A DNA stretch of 64,000 nucleotides, from contig NC_135071.1 in assembly GCF_051401765.1 (NCBI RefSeq), positions 5,062,961 through 5,126,960 of the forward strand, given 5' to 3'. How positions within the stretch are numbered: the stretch's first letter is position 1; each line of letters begins with the position of its first letter. Source of the stretch: Calliopsis andreniformis (taxonomy: Eukaryota > Arthropoda > Insecta > Hymenoptera > Andrenidae). Shown here piece after piece: positions 43,506-56,015 of the stretch. The position numbers were made by a program, and so were the translations under genes. Under the pieces are notes generated by a model. It had not been told where the DNA came from. It did not search any database and saw only the letters and a list, made by a program, of their open reading frames with translations.

Positions 43506-45242
43506 GACGTTTAAGGTGTTAATCGCAAGATAGACGTGTTAACTGTTTGTTCTCCCAAAAATAAAAAATTTTTGTTCAGTTTCAATCCTCCATTTTTATC
43601 ACACAGATAAAAAAAGTGAAACGTGATCATTGGTTTAATTGTTATCTATAGACTTTAAATCTTCATGCGTTTATACGAATTGTAATGTGTACAAAATTAC
43701 TAAATGTATGTAATATACAAAAATATACAAAATATACACAATAAAATACAATTTGTAATATTATAAGGGTGAATCACATTTTTATTCAAATCCTAATTCT
43801 CTACCTACGTTTATGAAACCAGTTTTATTAAACTATCAATTTAATGAACGAATGATGTAGGAAGGATATACGTATATTGTTTTCAAAGGCACATTTTAAT
43901 AGAAGATACCTACATTAAATATTTATTTTCCCTATTTTTCATGTTTATTCAAATTTAGTATAACAAATTTAGTTTTTTATAAATTAAACAGTATATATTG
44001 ATAATTCGATAACATACTATTGTAATCTGACTTTAAATAAATTCAGGACTAATAAATTGTATGTTGAAATGTAATGGAAATTTTCCAACGCCAGATGCGT
44101 ATTTCCCCCAACGTTGTCAGACTGTGTAGGTGATCGGATCTCTTTCTATCTTTAAGAGCAAGTTAGTCTCTCTCACCGAGTCTATCTGCAGATAACTCAA
44201 TGTAATGGCGCCCGTGTAAAATCGACTATTTCACTTGTATGAAATTTGAATTATGACTATCAGTTACTTTTTCGACAAATGCAAGAAATTCTGACTACGA
44301 TGCAATATTATATGCACTCAGATGAATTGTAGTGCATATTATATTATTGTATGTAATAAAAATACATTTATATAATACATTTACATAGTTAACAGTTTCT
44401 TCCTATCATAGGAATTCCTTTACTTTTATATTATCTTCTTATTCACTATTAATTACTTGTAGTTTCTTTTTTATTTCTAAAACAAGGTACCAAGCTACTA
44501 ACCGTGTGTTACTTATTTTAATTAAATTCTTAAGCAATATTTAAGTGACTGTTACATACATATATTTCCAGTATATGTATTTTCATTGCACAGAATAGCA
44601 TAACTCGAACCGCCTCATGAAAAGACATTCTTCGAGTTGTCCATTTCTTCGGTGCGACACGAATCTTCCTAAATTACTAATAGAATTCGGCACTTTTCTC
44701 AGCGGTCATAGAAAGGATATTGAGGGTTCTTGCGCAAAAGAGAAAATGAGAGATTCCAGACAAAGACAGAGGTCAGGTCCCACAATTAAGCAGTCGTAAG
44801 TAATTGGTTAGGACTCACTGAGAAGGGCGCTTTCCGCGTGGGAGAAATATCACTCACTAGTCAAGAAAGCGCCAATACCGCAAGTTAGAGGTCCTGGCTA
44901 TCAGGAATCTTCTTTCGAAATACAGACAATAATTCGCACAGTTTCTTAGCTATATGTTTCAAATAATATACTTATTAATTTCATATTAAAGCATTCTGCA
45001 GAAGAAACAATAATTATGAGATAAATGACTATGAACAGTTAGTAACTGAAAATATTATATAATATCAGTTATTATTAGTACTTGTGATGTATGTACATTT
45101 GTGTAAATTAGTAAATGTAAAAAGTAGTATTTCCAATTACACTTCTAAGTGTGCTGTTAAATTTACACAAAAGATATACTGAATTTGAATACATATTAAA
45201 AATAAACAAAAGTACTTAATTTACATTCTATTAAAACATTCG
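43506..45242. other. No recognised gene
   Basis: AT-rich. 44090-44220 has weak similarity to the candidate gypsy LTR at 14330. A GC-richer patch at 44590-44890 has an open frame without family motifs. Confidence 0.4.
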
Positions 45243-45700
45243 CTTAAGGTGGTACGGTAGTCACGTGACTTTTTGAGATTGACAGGTCGGCATCTGCTGT
45301 TACAGTTTTCGCTACAGGAATAGTATTACCTATAGACACGCGGCTGTCTAATCAGGACGAGGTGGAATCACTCTATGATTCCAAATTGGAAATGTGACGT
45401 AGAAAATTTCTCCCTCCATTCTATATACTCGAATACAATACTAGTATACAAGTATGTATATACTTGTATCGACAGCTGAGAAAAGTCGAGAGAGGAGGTA
45501 GTGTGACCCTTACTTTCTCGCTCTTGAAACGCTGAGATTTAACTGTTCATGTTACCGGCAAGCGACAGAAGCCACGCAGTCGTTTCAATTACTCAAATAT
45601 TTTTTTCTTTCGATTTGATAAAAGGAGGCAGTGACATATCTAGTCTTTAAGAGACCCGAGATGTTCCAAATTTCTGCAGTCCCATAAAAATAAAGAAATT
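45243..45700 (-). repeat. Family J dispersed repeat, copy C
   Basis: Reverse orientation copy: starts at a TTAA with 'ggtagtcacgtgact', then 'catctgctgttacagttttc', 'cgctcttgaaacgctgagat' and 'ggcagtgacatatctagtc'. These match the complement of 8900-9516 and 54760-54994. Confidence 0.75.
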
Positions 45701-46409
45701 ATGCAGAATATGAATTGCTTTATTTGTATGAGAATACAATACGACAATTGTATTCTCATTTTTTACGTACTTTAATGTCAGAGTCCTGCGACCAGCATGC
45801 ATTTTATTACGGCACACACACAGTGATCATCAGATGTTTGTTTCTTACTTCCCCAATTTTCGTAAACCTTTTCGACCTATAGAAGAGGCTTACCTATGTA
45901 TTAAAGATTTGACGGATCTTTTACGTGCACGTAAATGCATTTAGGTAAATGTAAAATCAGGATCTTCTTTATAAACCACTTGGAAATTAAATTCAGTACA
46001 ATGGCAAACCTTTTATCTGGTTGCCGTTTAAATACGAAATATAAAATAAGTTATTTTTCCATAATATTTTCCTATCTTTCCCATAAGAAAATTGATCCAT
46101 ATTTTTTTTCCTTCAGAATATTCCAACAAATATCTGTTTATTTGTTCGATTTTGTTTTATAAAAATATTTTGAAAGGTAGCAGGGCAAACAGAAATAATA
46201 AATTGGAGGATTTATCTAATGATAATACAAGAACAAATGTACGGTCACTAAATGTGCAGCGTGATAGAAAGCAAGGGTCGGTCACGGAACGCAGACATCG
46301 AAATAGTTAAAGGGATTCGAATACAATTGATGTATTTAACGCTCAACAGAGCGATGAGTTAGTCTCGGTCAGACATTCGTTGACCAAATGTTTAAGGGCA
46401 AAAGAGTTT
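45701..46409. other. No recognised feature
   Basis: AT-rich with a short inverted motif at 45735-45760 ('aatacaatacgacaattgtattctcatt' region). No coding signal. Confidence 0.4.
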
Positions 46410-47605
46410 TCCCTGTAAACGTGACGCGACTCTTGCGGCCTTCAGTCTCGGGTACCGATGGCTCCTTCCAACTTGCAGGGCAATACCTGTCATCCTAAAC
46501 GGCCACATCTGCGAGACACTCGTCACGGCCTTTGCTTTTCCCCATGACTTTGCTTGCGACTTTTTCGACCTTTCGAAAAAGAGACCACCACCGCCACTAA
46601 CAAAAGGAACCGTGGAAGATCCAACCTCGTTAGTGTTAACTAACAAATCAAATTCGAGTACTTCAACGAAGCTACACCCCGAAAAGTCGTGCTGGAGGGA
46701 TGCGAGAGCACGAAAACAGAGACTTCGGAAATAATCGCTAGTATCGATCGTAATTTCGCCATCAAACTATGTAACATCTTGTTTTTATGTACGGAATGCC
46801 GCAGAACGTTTCAAAATAGTCGGTTGTCGATCATGAAAAGATCAAGTGCTCGTTTAGTGAAGTGATCAGTGTTAGTGACCACGAAGTGTTATAAATGCAA
46901 AGTGTCTTCTTGTGGTCTTGGATACCTGCGATGAACGCTACCTAGGCATCATCCCCCAGTGATCGGGATGCGCACAGTGACCCAATGGAGCAAGTGTTCA
47001 GGCAGCAGGTGAATTCCTCTCCGAATGGGTGAGTTTTACCGATAGTAATTACTCGTATTACTAGAGTCAAATTATTAATCTCAATTTATTTAAACATTTT
47101 TTGCCTTGGTCCGTCATAATTATAAAAATAAAAATTAATGTTTCCATACTTTTTACCGATTACAGCAACTAATACGTCCAATTTTTGTTCATTCATTATG
47201 AAATAAGTATTCTTGTACAGTTTTCAATATTTTGATACACAGTAAAATAACGTACAATCCGTAGGAACTACGAAAACATTGTTTTTTACTTTTTTTACTA
47301 TGGCATTACTTTACTAAATCGGCATTTTTAAATTCTTTTTCCTCGTTTTTTATTTTTCACAACTTGGATAATTAATTTAAAAATCTGAAAAAATTCCATA
47401 ATATGTGTCGCGATAGCTAATGTGTCTCTGATCTTTTCCAGAATTTTTCTTTCAATAGTTTAAGAGAAATTGGACAATAACGTAAAGATCTTGAGTTTCT
47501 TGTACAAGACTCGAGCACAGCAAGCAGTGAACGCTACGCGTAGCTTGTGCCCTGTCGCATGACAGCCGCCCGTCCGTTATAGGCGCTCTCTGATTGGTCG
47601 ATATT
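46410..47605 (-). mobile_element. Partial foldback element F4 (right half)
   Basis: The left part (46410-46870) matches 4570-5060 of F1; the rest is the reverse complement of F3 and ends in the arm with 'ctacgcgtagcttgtg' and 'ctgattggtcgat'. The terminal 90 bp are missing where element G begins at 47621. The minus-strand ORF at 46392-46646 has a counterpart in F1 but no recognised domain. Confidence 0.8.
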
Positions 47606-47620
47606 ATTTTTACGTATATA

Positions 47621-48741
47621 CAGGGTGTAACAAAAATGTTGCAGTTCCTTAAAAGGGGTGATTCAGGGGGTGATTTGAAACAACTTTTTCCTTAGCGAAA
47701 ATGTAAGATGCGGCTTCGTTAACGAGTTATTAATGAAAAACACCAGCCAATGAGAGCGCGAGTTTGCCGTCCGAGCGACTGCGGTAGCGTTGGGTACGCG
47801 CTGGGCGCTATGGTTGTACTCCGAACAAGAAAGTCGTCATGCGTCGAAGGAAATAGCATTAGTATGAAAATATTTGCATAACGTATAAACGAAAAAGCAA
47901 TGCAACAAAAGAAATGAACGGAGAATTGGAGAATTAACGTTGAAGATAGAAACGTTGAAAGTAGTCTGCGTTAGATTTAAAAAATAATAATCATTAATGA
48001 ATTAAATGCAATTCATCTGTAGTTTGCAAATCTGTGTCACTGGGTCACTGTACCGATACTGGTCATCGACCTCTGGAATGGTTTATGGCAGGGTAGAATT
48101 TTTCCAAAGAAGCTCCTTGTACCCCCCACGTAGTTTAAGCACCTCAGACCTTCTTTGTTCGGACACTCCGAGATCATGTCTCCTTCGAAACCAAAGCAAT
48201 AAAGCCATAAATTACCTAAACGCGTGCCCTAGCATAAACCATTTCGACGGTCGATGACCAGGATCGGTACAGTGACCCAGTGACACAGGTTTACAAACTA
48301 CAGGTGAAGTTTGTTCTTTTCTTCCTTTATTTTTCGTTGTATTGCTTCTTCGTTTATACGTTATGCGAATAAGAGATTTACATATTCGTGTTTTTACGTT
48401 GCACGTAGTTTTCCTCGATTTTAAGTAATTATTCACTTCAAGTGATAAACAAAAAAAGGACTCGGTGTTATTTATTATGTCACTTTCAGTTTTCATACTA
48501 ATGCTATTTTCTTTGATGTATGACGACTTTCTTGTTCGGAGTACAACTGTAGCATCTAGCGCGCGTACCCAACGCTACCGCGGTCGCTCGGGCGGCAAAC
48601 TCGCGCTCTCATTGGTCGATGTTTTTCGTTAATAACTCGTTAACGAAGCCTCATCTTACATTTTCTCTAAGGAAAAAGTTGTTTCAAATCACCTCCTAAA
48701 TCACCCCTTTTAAGGAACTGCGACATTTTTGTTACACCCTG
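47621..48741. mobile_element. Foldback TIR element G, about 1.1 kb, TA target site
   Basis: Ends CAGGGTGTAACAAAAATGT and its complement, each flanked by TA. Arms of about 260 bp share 'cagttccttaaaaggggtga' and 'cgttaacgagttattaa'. A second, inner pair (48020-48072 and 48246-48300) pairs 'tgggtcactgtaccgat' with its complement. The core 'aacgagttattaa' and the inner 'tgggtcactgt.ccgat' motif are shared with the F family. No transposase. Confidence 0.9.
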
Positions 48742-48963
48742 TATATATATATATATTTTGTGTGTGTGTATATATATATATATCCAAGTAAAATGTAATC
48801 CTAAGCCTTCATCTCTCAGGACGTAATCATATATATGATATCGTAATCATATTTCCTAAATAAGGAAAATAAATTAATAAACTCAATATATATATATACA
48901 TAAATAACAAAAATAACAATATATATATAATATATATCCTTCATCTCTCAGGAAGTAATCATG
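48742..48963. repeat. TA/TG microsatellite with a 25 bp direct repeat
   Basis: Runs of TA and TG dinucleotides are followed by two copies of 'ccttcatctctcagga' plus 'gtaatcat', at 48809 and 48940. The second copy abuts the LTR candidate. Confidence 0.8.
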
Positions 48964-49330
48964 TGTAGCGGGGTTCTGGACTGGATGATTTCCTAACCCA
49001 TGTACCATTATCCTTCTGGATAACTAATGAAGAAGTATAGTAGATATAGTCGTGTATCGTGTCCAAGCTTTCCTGTTATCTAAAGACCGCTCTGCTATTG
49101 CGACCACACTACCACTTAACATAATTTCGCTATTGGCAACAGATAAACAGAGTAGTTGCTCGGTTAATCACTTATACAGAGCATGCGTATATTAGTCTAT
49201 AAAACATATCTCGGATAGCCTAACCAATCCATAACAAAAATCGTAAGGAACGAGTGGGGATACGAACCCCCACGTATGTAACAAACTGGCGGCAGCGGAA
49301 AGATACGAACACCCGCGCATGTAACAACAT
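48964..49330 (+). other. Candidate LTR followed by a primer-binding-like site
   Basis: Starts TGTAGCGGGG, has 'tataaaacat' near 49199 and ends in 'gtatgtaaca' at about 49281, followed by 'aacTGGCGGCAGCGGAAAG', which could be a primer-binding site. 'gatacgaac.cc..c' plus 'atgtaaca' is repeated just after. No internal retroelement sequence follows. Tentative. Confidence 0.3.
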
Positions 49331-50732
49331 ATACATCTGCATGTATTTACAGAGAATTAGGGTGTGGTTACATTGGATGCATTTTCGTACGAACTAGCAT
49401 TCTGATGAACACGTCAGAACGATTAATCCCATGAATTTTTATGCGAGCGGTTACGTTGCATGTATTTCTTTTATTAGAAGACACACGAATTCAAAACGTT
49501 TGATTCTTCATGCGATTTCTTCTATATGTGGTCAACGTGACAGTCACTTCGCTCGCACCCCAATTTACACACACAATCACTGAATTTTATGCCGTGAAGT
49601 GCGTTACATCCATGCATAGGCGGATTGTAGTGTATTAATAATATGTTTTTGTTATTTATCGTTGCGAAGAGGTCTTTTTGGGTCAGCGAGCGCTGTTGTT
49701 AGAGTAGGCATATGGTTGTACGAATTTGTCAGAATGAATTCATCTATCAAACTACAATAGTTTGATTCTTCACTTCAACACAAACGGAAAAACGTAACAA
49801 TAATAGAGAACATTGTGAATATTGATAAATTAATTACATTAGTATGCGAAGCACAATTTCTATATGGGACTTGAGAAGCACAGCGTACCATAACCAACAT
49901 TTGACTCGAACTAAATGGGAGGATGCACTGCCTTTTCCATGTTCTCCATCAAAATTTCGTAATATGGAAAGTAAAGCGCGGTTAGTCATGGAATACAATT
50001 ATTCAGCTGCAGGCTCGAATCCCGATATAGCACTTTCATTTTCGCTTTTTTAATTGTTCCCAATACAAAAATTACAAAAAAATAAGGATACAAAAATTCT
50101 TCATTTACAAAACGTTTTCAAAATTTGGTTTTCTATTAATAAAATAATCGGCATTAATAAAAAACAGAGATAATTTATTTGTAAACTATTTATGAACTAT
50201 TTATAAACAGAGATAAATATTTAATTGAAGCCTTTATTATAATCATATAGTATAAAACATAAAGTGTTATATCTTTATCTTGCTTACTTCTGTTTATGGA
50301 TTGACAAGCAGAAAATTAGTATGGTATGTTAGCTAGCTGCAACAGTTTAAAGTTACGTCAACTATTAACATCATCCTCAATAAAAAATCAAATTCTGGAA
50401 ATATACATAATATAAATTTTCAAACTTTTTTCTTACTGCAAAGCTGGAAAACAAAATTAAAAAAATAATTAAAAAGAAGGTAAAAATACCGTATCGAAAT
50501 TTAAGCTCCTTGTCGCATAATCGTATCTCAAAAACCTACATGTCATTTTGTAGAATATTTTATTCCTATGCGCAGTTTTATAAACAATTACAATAAAATC
50601 ATGTAGCGATACATCCACATAGCAGAAAGGCGGCTAGGTAGGAACCAATGAAAGTTAGTTTACAACCGGAAGGCCTGGGTTCCCTACTAGATACAGAAAG
50701 AACTTTGTTTTTCTGCTGCGATGTGTAATATA
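49331..50732. other. No recognised gene
   Basis: AT-rich. Near 50019 'gcaggctcgaatcccgat' looks like a tRNA B box, but no cloverleaf could be built, so at most this is a tRNA-derived SINE relic. Confidence 0.35.
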
Positions 50733-52340
50733 CAGGGTGAGTCACCTAACGTTTGCACCTTAAATATCTTTGTTGTTTTTTAAAATACATCAAATGTTTC
50801 AAGGAGAAAGTTGAATGGTTCAGCGAAACTCATACAATATCAAAAGAATTTATGTTTTTTGTCTTTTTTTATAGACATCAAGGTCAGTTTCATTTTTTTA
50901 AATGGAACCAACCGTTTTTAAACACCTATGAGAAATGCTACGAGAAATGGACCACCACAGATAATGGAGCGTAAATGTGTGGTGTGGTATTTTGAACGAC
51001 AAAGTAATCGGGCCACACTTAATTACCAGAACGATGACAGAACAAAAATATTCTGAATTTTTGTAAGAAGAATTGCCAATTTCGTTGGAAGATGTCTTTT
51101 TATAAAACCATCATGATATGTGGTACTAACATGACTAACATGCTCATTATGCATGACTAGCAAGAGAAACTTTGGATTCTAGGTTTTCAACCGATGGATT
51201 GGACGAGGTGGAACTGTTACATGGCCAGTATGTTCGACAGATTTAAATCCACTGATTTGAATTTCTTTTTATGGGGTCTGCTAAAACAGACCGTGTACAC
51301 GAATACTCCAATAACAGTTGAAGATATGCATCAGCATATCATTACGGCATGCGCAAATATCACCTCGGATATACTTGTCACTGTTGTGTGCGTTTTCTAT
51401 CTTATGAGATAGATGAACTTACACTTCGTACGCCGAATTGACCTTGTGCGAATACTTTTAGTTCGATAGTGGACTGTATAAATTGTTGTTGTAGCGATTC
51501 AAAGCCTTTTCTCTAATGAACTTTATTCTGGTTTGTCGGACAAACACGAAGCAAAAATCACAAATTCTCGCGGCAGTCTTCATATTTATACGTTAGGTTG
51601 TGCTGTTTCAAATTAAGCGTACATCTCATTGGTCCTTGTAAAAAAGAGGGGGTAACAAGAAAACAGAGTTCAAACGGAGTGGGGTTGACAGAATTAAGTG
51701 GGAATTTCTGGGTTTTTCCAACGGTCATCGGAAGTTACCGACTGCATCCCCGATGACCCACGCCGCTAATCCGACTAATGATTTATAGCTAGCAATAAAA
51801 AACCAAGGAGCACCTCGACTTGGAGTGAACATATGGAAAACATAAAAATTATGACTAAATTCAAACCCTGGTACAACGTGTCGACAGCTAATAAACTAAA
51901 TTTTGGCAAGTAACGGTTCCTTGGATATTTACTGCTGCTACGACAAATAATGTAAGAGGGTTCGCTACGCGACAGTCACAGTTCAACATTTCTTCAGAGG
52001 CCGTTTACAGCAATGTATCGACGTAAACGGCCATTATTATGAACATTTATGAAACACAGATATTCTGTTTCCATATTTTAAGTTTTATACGTTATCTTTG
52101 TCCTTGACCTTCAATGACCTTGAATAATTATAATCACTGAATTCCTAATAAAAGGGACTATTATTGTATGTGTTTAGAAAGCGGTGGTTCCATTTAAAAA
52201 AATGGAGCTGACTTTGAGACCTCTAAAAAGAATAACAAAAAAATAAAAATTCTTTTGGTATTCTATGAGCTCTATTGAACCATTCAACTTTCTCCTTGAG
52301 ACATTTAACGTACTTTAAAAAACAACAAAAATATTTGAGG
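50733..52340 (+). mobile_element. Mariner-like relic with inverted arms
   Basis: Left end CAGGGTGAGTCACCTAACG is flanked by TA. The left arm (50755-50935) pairs with 52150-52340, sharing 'tcaaggagaaagttgaatgg' and 'ttccatttaaaaaaatgg'-type blocks. The right terminus is missing. A transposase fragment lies at 51180-51400. The stretch 51494-51945 starts TGTAGCG and ends GCTACGACA and may be a later insertion. Confidence 0.7.
51180..51400 (+). pseudogene. Mariner-like (DDE) transposase fragment
   Basis: Codons read DLNFFLWGLLKQTVYTN and ITVEDMHQHIITACANI. This matches the PDLTPLDFFLWGYLK..VY and EDL..RI..AC.NI blocks of arthropod mariner-like transposases near the third catalytic residue. In another frame just upstream, codons for a RWIGRGG-type block can be read. 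The rest of the gene is unreadable. Confidence 0.75.
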
Positions 52341-52677
52341 ATCAAACGTGTAAATTCAATTTGTGAAATACCTCGTGCTAATACGTATTCTTTGGCAACA
52401 ATTAAAACAAATCTATACATAGATTGTAGCAAGATGTGTGGTACAACCGGGAAGGCATGTACGTATAAAATAATGACATTAGCACTGCTTATTCTTTCAT
52501 ATAGGTATGAAGCTCAGGGTTAGTCGAATACGCATATATCAGACCAATCTTTAAATTCAATTTTCCCGAAAACTATGTATCTTATACAAAGATTATATTC
52601 TTTAGTTTCAATTTTACCCAATCGCCTTCTTCTGAATTGTACTACATGCCCTGCCACATCACATATTGAGAAGTTAA
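52341..52677 (+). repeat. Start of the second copy of the duplicated block
   Basis: Matches 6900-7077 and 7567-7708 with the solo LTR absent. The junction 'gcatatatcag' is the empty site. It ends at the TTAA where the composite insertion begins. Confidence 0.85.
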
Positions 52678-52740
52678 GGGCCTAGGATCAGATATGTCAG
52701 GGCGGTGACATTACCGACAAAATTAGGCAAAAACAGAGGT

Positions 52741-53060
52741 TTACGCGCTGACGCTTTACGTCCTTATATTGAAAGATTTTGAGATGGAAAAGGACTCATT
52801 CGATAGAGGAAGGTTCAATCTAGCCCGCGCTGGTCATTATTTAATCAGATTCTGCTGATGTTCAGTAATATGAGTGTTCAAAGTAAAGCAAAAATCGACA
52901 AATTCACAGCCATGAAATCTAAGCATTTTTAGCTAATTTAGAGATTGTTCTGAGCGAAATCATGACCAGCGCGGGCTAGATTGATCCTTCCTCTATCAAA
53001 TGAGCCCTTTTCCAGCTCAAAACCTTCCAATATAAGGACGTAAAGCGTCAGCGCGATTTT
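52741..53060. mobile_element. Palindromic MITE inside K
   Basis: Arms of about 97 bp (52741-52837 and 52961-53060) share 'cgctgacgctttacgtcctt' and 'ctagcccgcgctggtca'. The spacer is about 120 bp. No ORF. Confidence 0.85.
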
Positions 53061-53649
53061 GCAGTGCTTTTTGCCAGGTTAGAGATAAAATAGAGTAAAA
53101 AACTGACAAGTTTAGTTCCGCTTGAACAGACCAGGCGGCGCCTAATCAGGAGGCCCGTGCTGCCCTGAGTTGGCACGCGAGTTTCGAGAATTTGACGTAC
53201 CACTACACATGCAACTATACGAGCTGCGTGTTTCGTTCATGTCCCACAAGAAGTCCCATGAAAAGTCATTCCGAGTGACATTGTAAAGGTTCGAACAGAA
53301 AGTGAGCTCGGCGGTTCGGACTGCTTCGGACGGCTTCGGAAAGATTCGGAAAGAAGCTTGAAACGCTTCGGCAAGCGCAACACGGCACAAGCAGCCTTTT
53401 TGATATTATAGATATTTTCACGTTTCGACTCGGAAGGAGATTATTCGGTGAGATCTTCAAAAATTTTTATGAAATTTTGAGGGATGAGTTTAAAGATTAA
53501 ACGATGACATTCTCTGTGTATTTTGTATGAAAAATTAAATTAAAACAAGTTTATGTACAAGCTGATACAATCGAGAAAGAGCGATTCTACATGCAATAAT
53601 AAACTAAAAATAAAGAATATAAATTGTTTATAATATTTATATGTTCTTA

Positions 53650-54052
53650 GGTCTGGGTTAGGTCTGGATATATACAAAATAAAAGGAGTAATTGCTAAAA
53701 ATACATTAATTTAATATGTTTACTTTTTAATTATAATAATTTATAATTAAATTTTCCCCCCCGTTCCCGCCTCTTCCCCCCAGGCCAGGTTCGCAGTTGC
53801 TGCCGCGACCCCGACTGCGGCTTCTCCCATACTTCCACTTGCGGATTTTCGTTTTAAAGTCCAGAAATTATAATATGAAAAATAGACACATGTTATTCAA
53901 GAAGTATACTTCGTTCTTGAACAAAAAATGAATAGATAAATTACTTAGCGCTTTAGCATTAGATCGCCTATGATCTACGTACCTTTTGTCGTCATGCCTC
54001 CTCTAAAGCTTGCACCGACTCCGGCGTCGGCGTCGGAGTCGGCGTTGGTGTG

Positions 54053-54087
<35 letters not shown>

Positions 54088-54415
54088 TAGCTTTAGAGGA
54101 GGCATGACGACAAAACGTACGTAGATCATAGGCGATCTTATGCTAAAGCGCTAAGTAATTTATCTATTCATTTTTTGTTCAAGAACGAAGTAAATTTCGT
54201 GAATAACATGTCTATTTTTCATATTACAGTTCTGGGATTTTAAAAAGAAAGTCCGTAAATGAAAGTATGGGAGAAGCCGCGGTCGGGGTCGCAGCGGCAA
54301 CCGTGATTCTGATGATTATAAATATATTAAATTAATGTATTTTTAGCAACGTCTCCTTTTATTTTGTATATACCCAGAGCTAACCCTGACCTAACCCAGA
54401 CCAAACCGGAAGGAA
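53650..54415. mobile_element. Foldback element with GGCGTC microsatellite at the apex
   Basis: Arms of about 330-360 bp pair from 'ggtctgggttaggtctgg' (left end) to 'ctaacccagacc' (right end), including 'gctttagaggaggcatgacg' and 'atgaatagataaattact'. The loop is almost wholly a GGCGTC-type array (54018-54090). The left arm contains C-rich stretches that the right arm lacks. Confidence 0.85.
54018..54090 (+). repeat. GGCGTC hexanucleotide array
   Basis: About a dozen hexamers of GGCGTC with variants (GGAGTC, GGTGTG) occupy the loop of the foldback element. GC content is far above the surroundings. Confidence 0.9.
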
Positions 54416-54998
54416 AAACGAATAGGATATAATTCGCCACATATACAAAGAGATAACTAAAATTCGTTTACTGTTATTGTTTGTAAGTAAATTAATATGA
54501 AATCATCATGAATTTGTTTTAATTGTTTTTTAAAGGCTGGTATCAAGAACGTAGAAAATGTAAAACTTGTAAGTATTTCATCTTTTACATTCAAGTTACA
54601 TAAACTCGAAAAGTAATTTTTATTAAACTGATTTAGTTTTGCAGATAAACCAGAGTTTCCACTCGAAATATTTTACGAGTGACTCGTGCCGCTCAATGCC
54701 GCTTGCGGGCGACTTGGACCAAACCACAATAGCGTTTTAGAAACGCGAGAGTAAGATTTGACATTCGCCTTCTCTCTCGTCTTTCCGAAGCTATCCGAAG
54801 TGATCCGAAGGGCCGATTCACGTACATGCGGCTCGTGGAGTAGTGTGTATAGTGGAGGGGGAATCATAGTGTGGCTCCATCTCGCATTCATTAGGCAGCC
54901 ACATGTCTGTGGATGATTTTATTTCTGTAAAGAAAACTGTAACGGCAGATACCGACCAAGAAATCTCGTAAAGTCACGTGACTACCTTAAGCCCTTAA

Positions 54999-56015
54999 TA
55001 ATATTCTCAAAATAAGCGTTTGGGTAATTGCGAATGATAGTTTGATAAGTGACACGTCCCACGTTCGATACCCACAGTCTGGAAAAAACATTTTCTTTCT
55101 TTTTTCAAATATTTAAATTGCATACAACAGTAGTGTACAAACACTGTAATTTTTTATGCAAATTTTCGTTCATAAATACATATTTAATACAAACATGTGT
55201 TTGAACATTTTTCTACTTTTAGCTTTGTGTTTTATCGAGGAATTTCCACTGCCTAGACGCAGTATCGAGACACACACAACAGAACGTCTTCGTATGTATG
55301 TTATCTATTGCACGTGTTTTCTCATGTGTTATTTGTGGTTGTGTGCGCTGAGCGGTGTGTGCGGCTAGCCGCAACGACAGATGCGTTATTTTAATTCTCC
55401 GTAAAACCCTCATACCCATGTATATGTATATACAACATGTAATATGTATTTATTTTAGAGAACAATTAAAATGTATTTTTTAGATATCTATTTATGAATG
55501 AAAGTTTGTACACAATAACTGCAGTATTTGCAAAATAATGCTATATGCAATCTAAATATTTTAAAAAGACAACCGCAGCTACCCAACAGCCCTCTTTCAG
55601 AATGCTATTATTAGTTTCCAAAGATATGTATATGAACTTGTTTTAATTGTTCATAAACAATACGCAGAGATATTCTATACAACGTCATTAGTCTTAGACT
55701 CATCCTTCAAAATTTCATAAAAATCTCTGGGGGTTTTACCAGTAGCGGATTTATGCACAAGCGTTCACCTCGGAATCCGTAAGACAGAGCCCCGAAAAAT
55801 ATGTACGTATGCATTGTTTCACCAGAAATTCCGTACGTATGTAACAGCGCAATTGAACAGAATAGCATGAACAAGAACTACAAAAATTTGAAGCAAATCA
55901 GATGAAAGTATACTGAATTATTGTTGACTTTTATCACCTGGAATATGAATTATATAGCTACATTATTATCGCGATAAATGTGAAATAGATGTCTTTTCAA
56001 ATACTGGATTCACGG
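54999..56015 (+). repeat. Second copy of the duplicated block, continued
   Basis: Resumes after the TTAA insertion with 'ctcaaaataagcg' and runs parallel to 7720-8050 and 8402-8990 ('gacaaccgcagctacccaa', 'aatttcataaaaatctctgg', 'accagaaattccgtacgt'). Foldback F2 is absent here. Similarity stops near 56011 where the second piggyBac-like element begins. Confidence 0.85.

Larger units (their letters stand above)
52678..54994. mobile_element. Composite insertion K at a TTAA site, about 2.3 kb
   Basis: Flanked by TTAA at 52674-52677 and 54995-54998. The paralogous block at 7703-7720 carries a single TTAA and no insert, so insertion at TTAA is supported by comparison. Ends are GGGCCTAGG and, complemented, GGGCTTAAGGTAGTCACG. 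The interior contains a palindromic MITE, degenerate family J arms (53100-53620 inverted against 54610-54994) and a foldback element. No transposase is present. Probably a piggyBac-type non-autonomous element that collected later insertions. Confidence 0.75.

Noticed and set aside
49985..50040. tRNA-like B box ('gctcgaatcccgat') and a similar one near 55065 ('cgttcgatacccac')
   Set aside because: No anticodon arm or acceptor stem could be paired; at most decayed SINE pieces.
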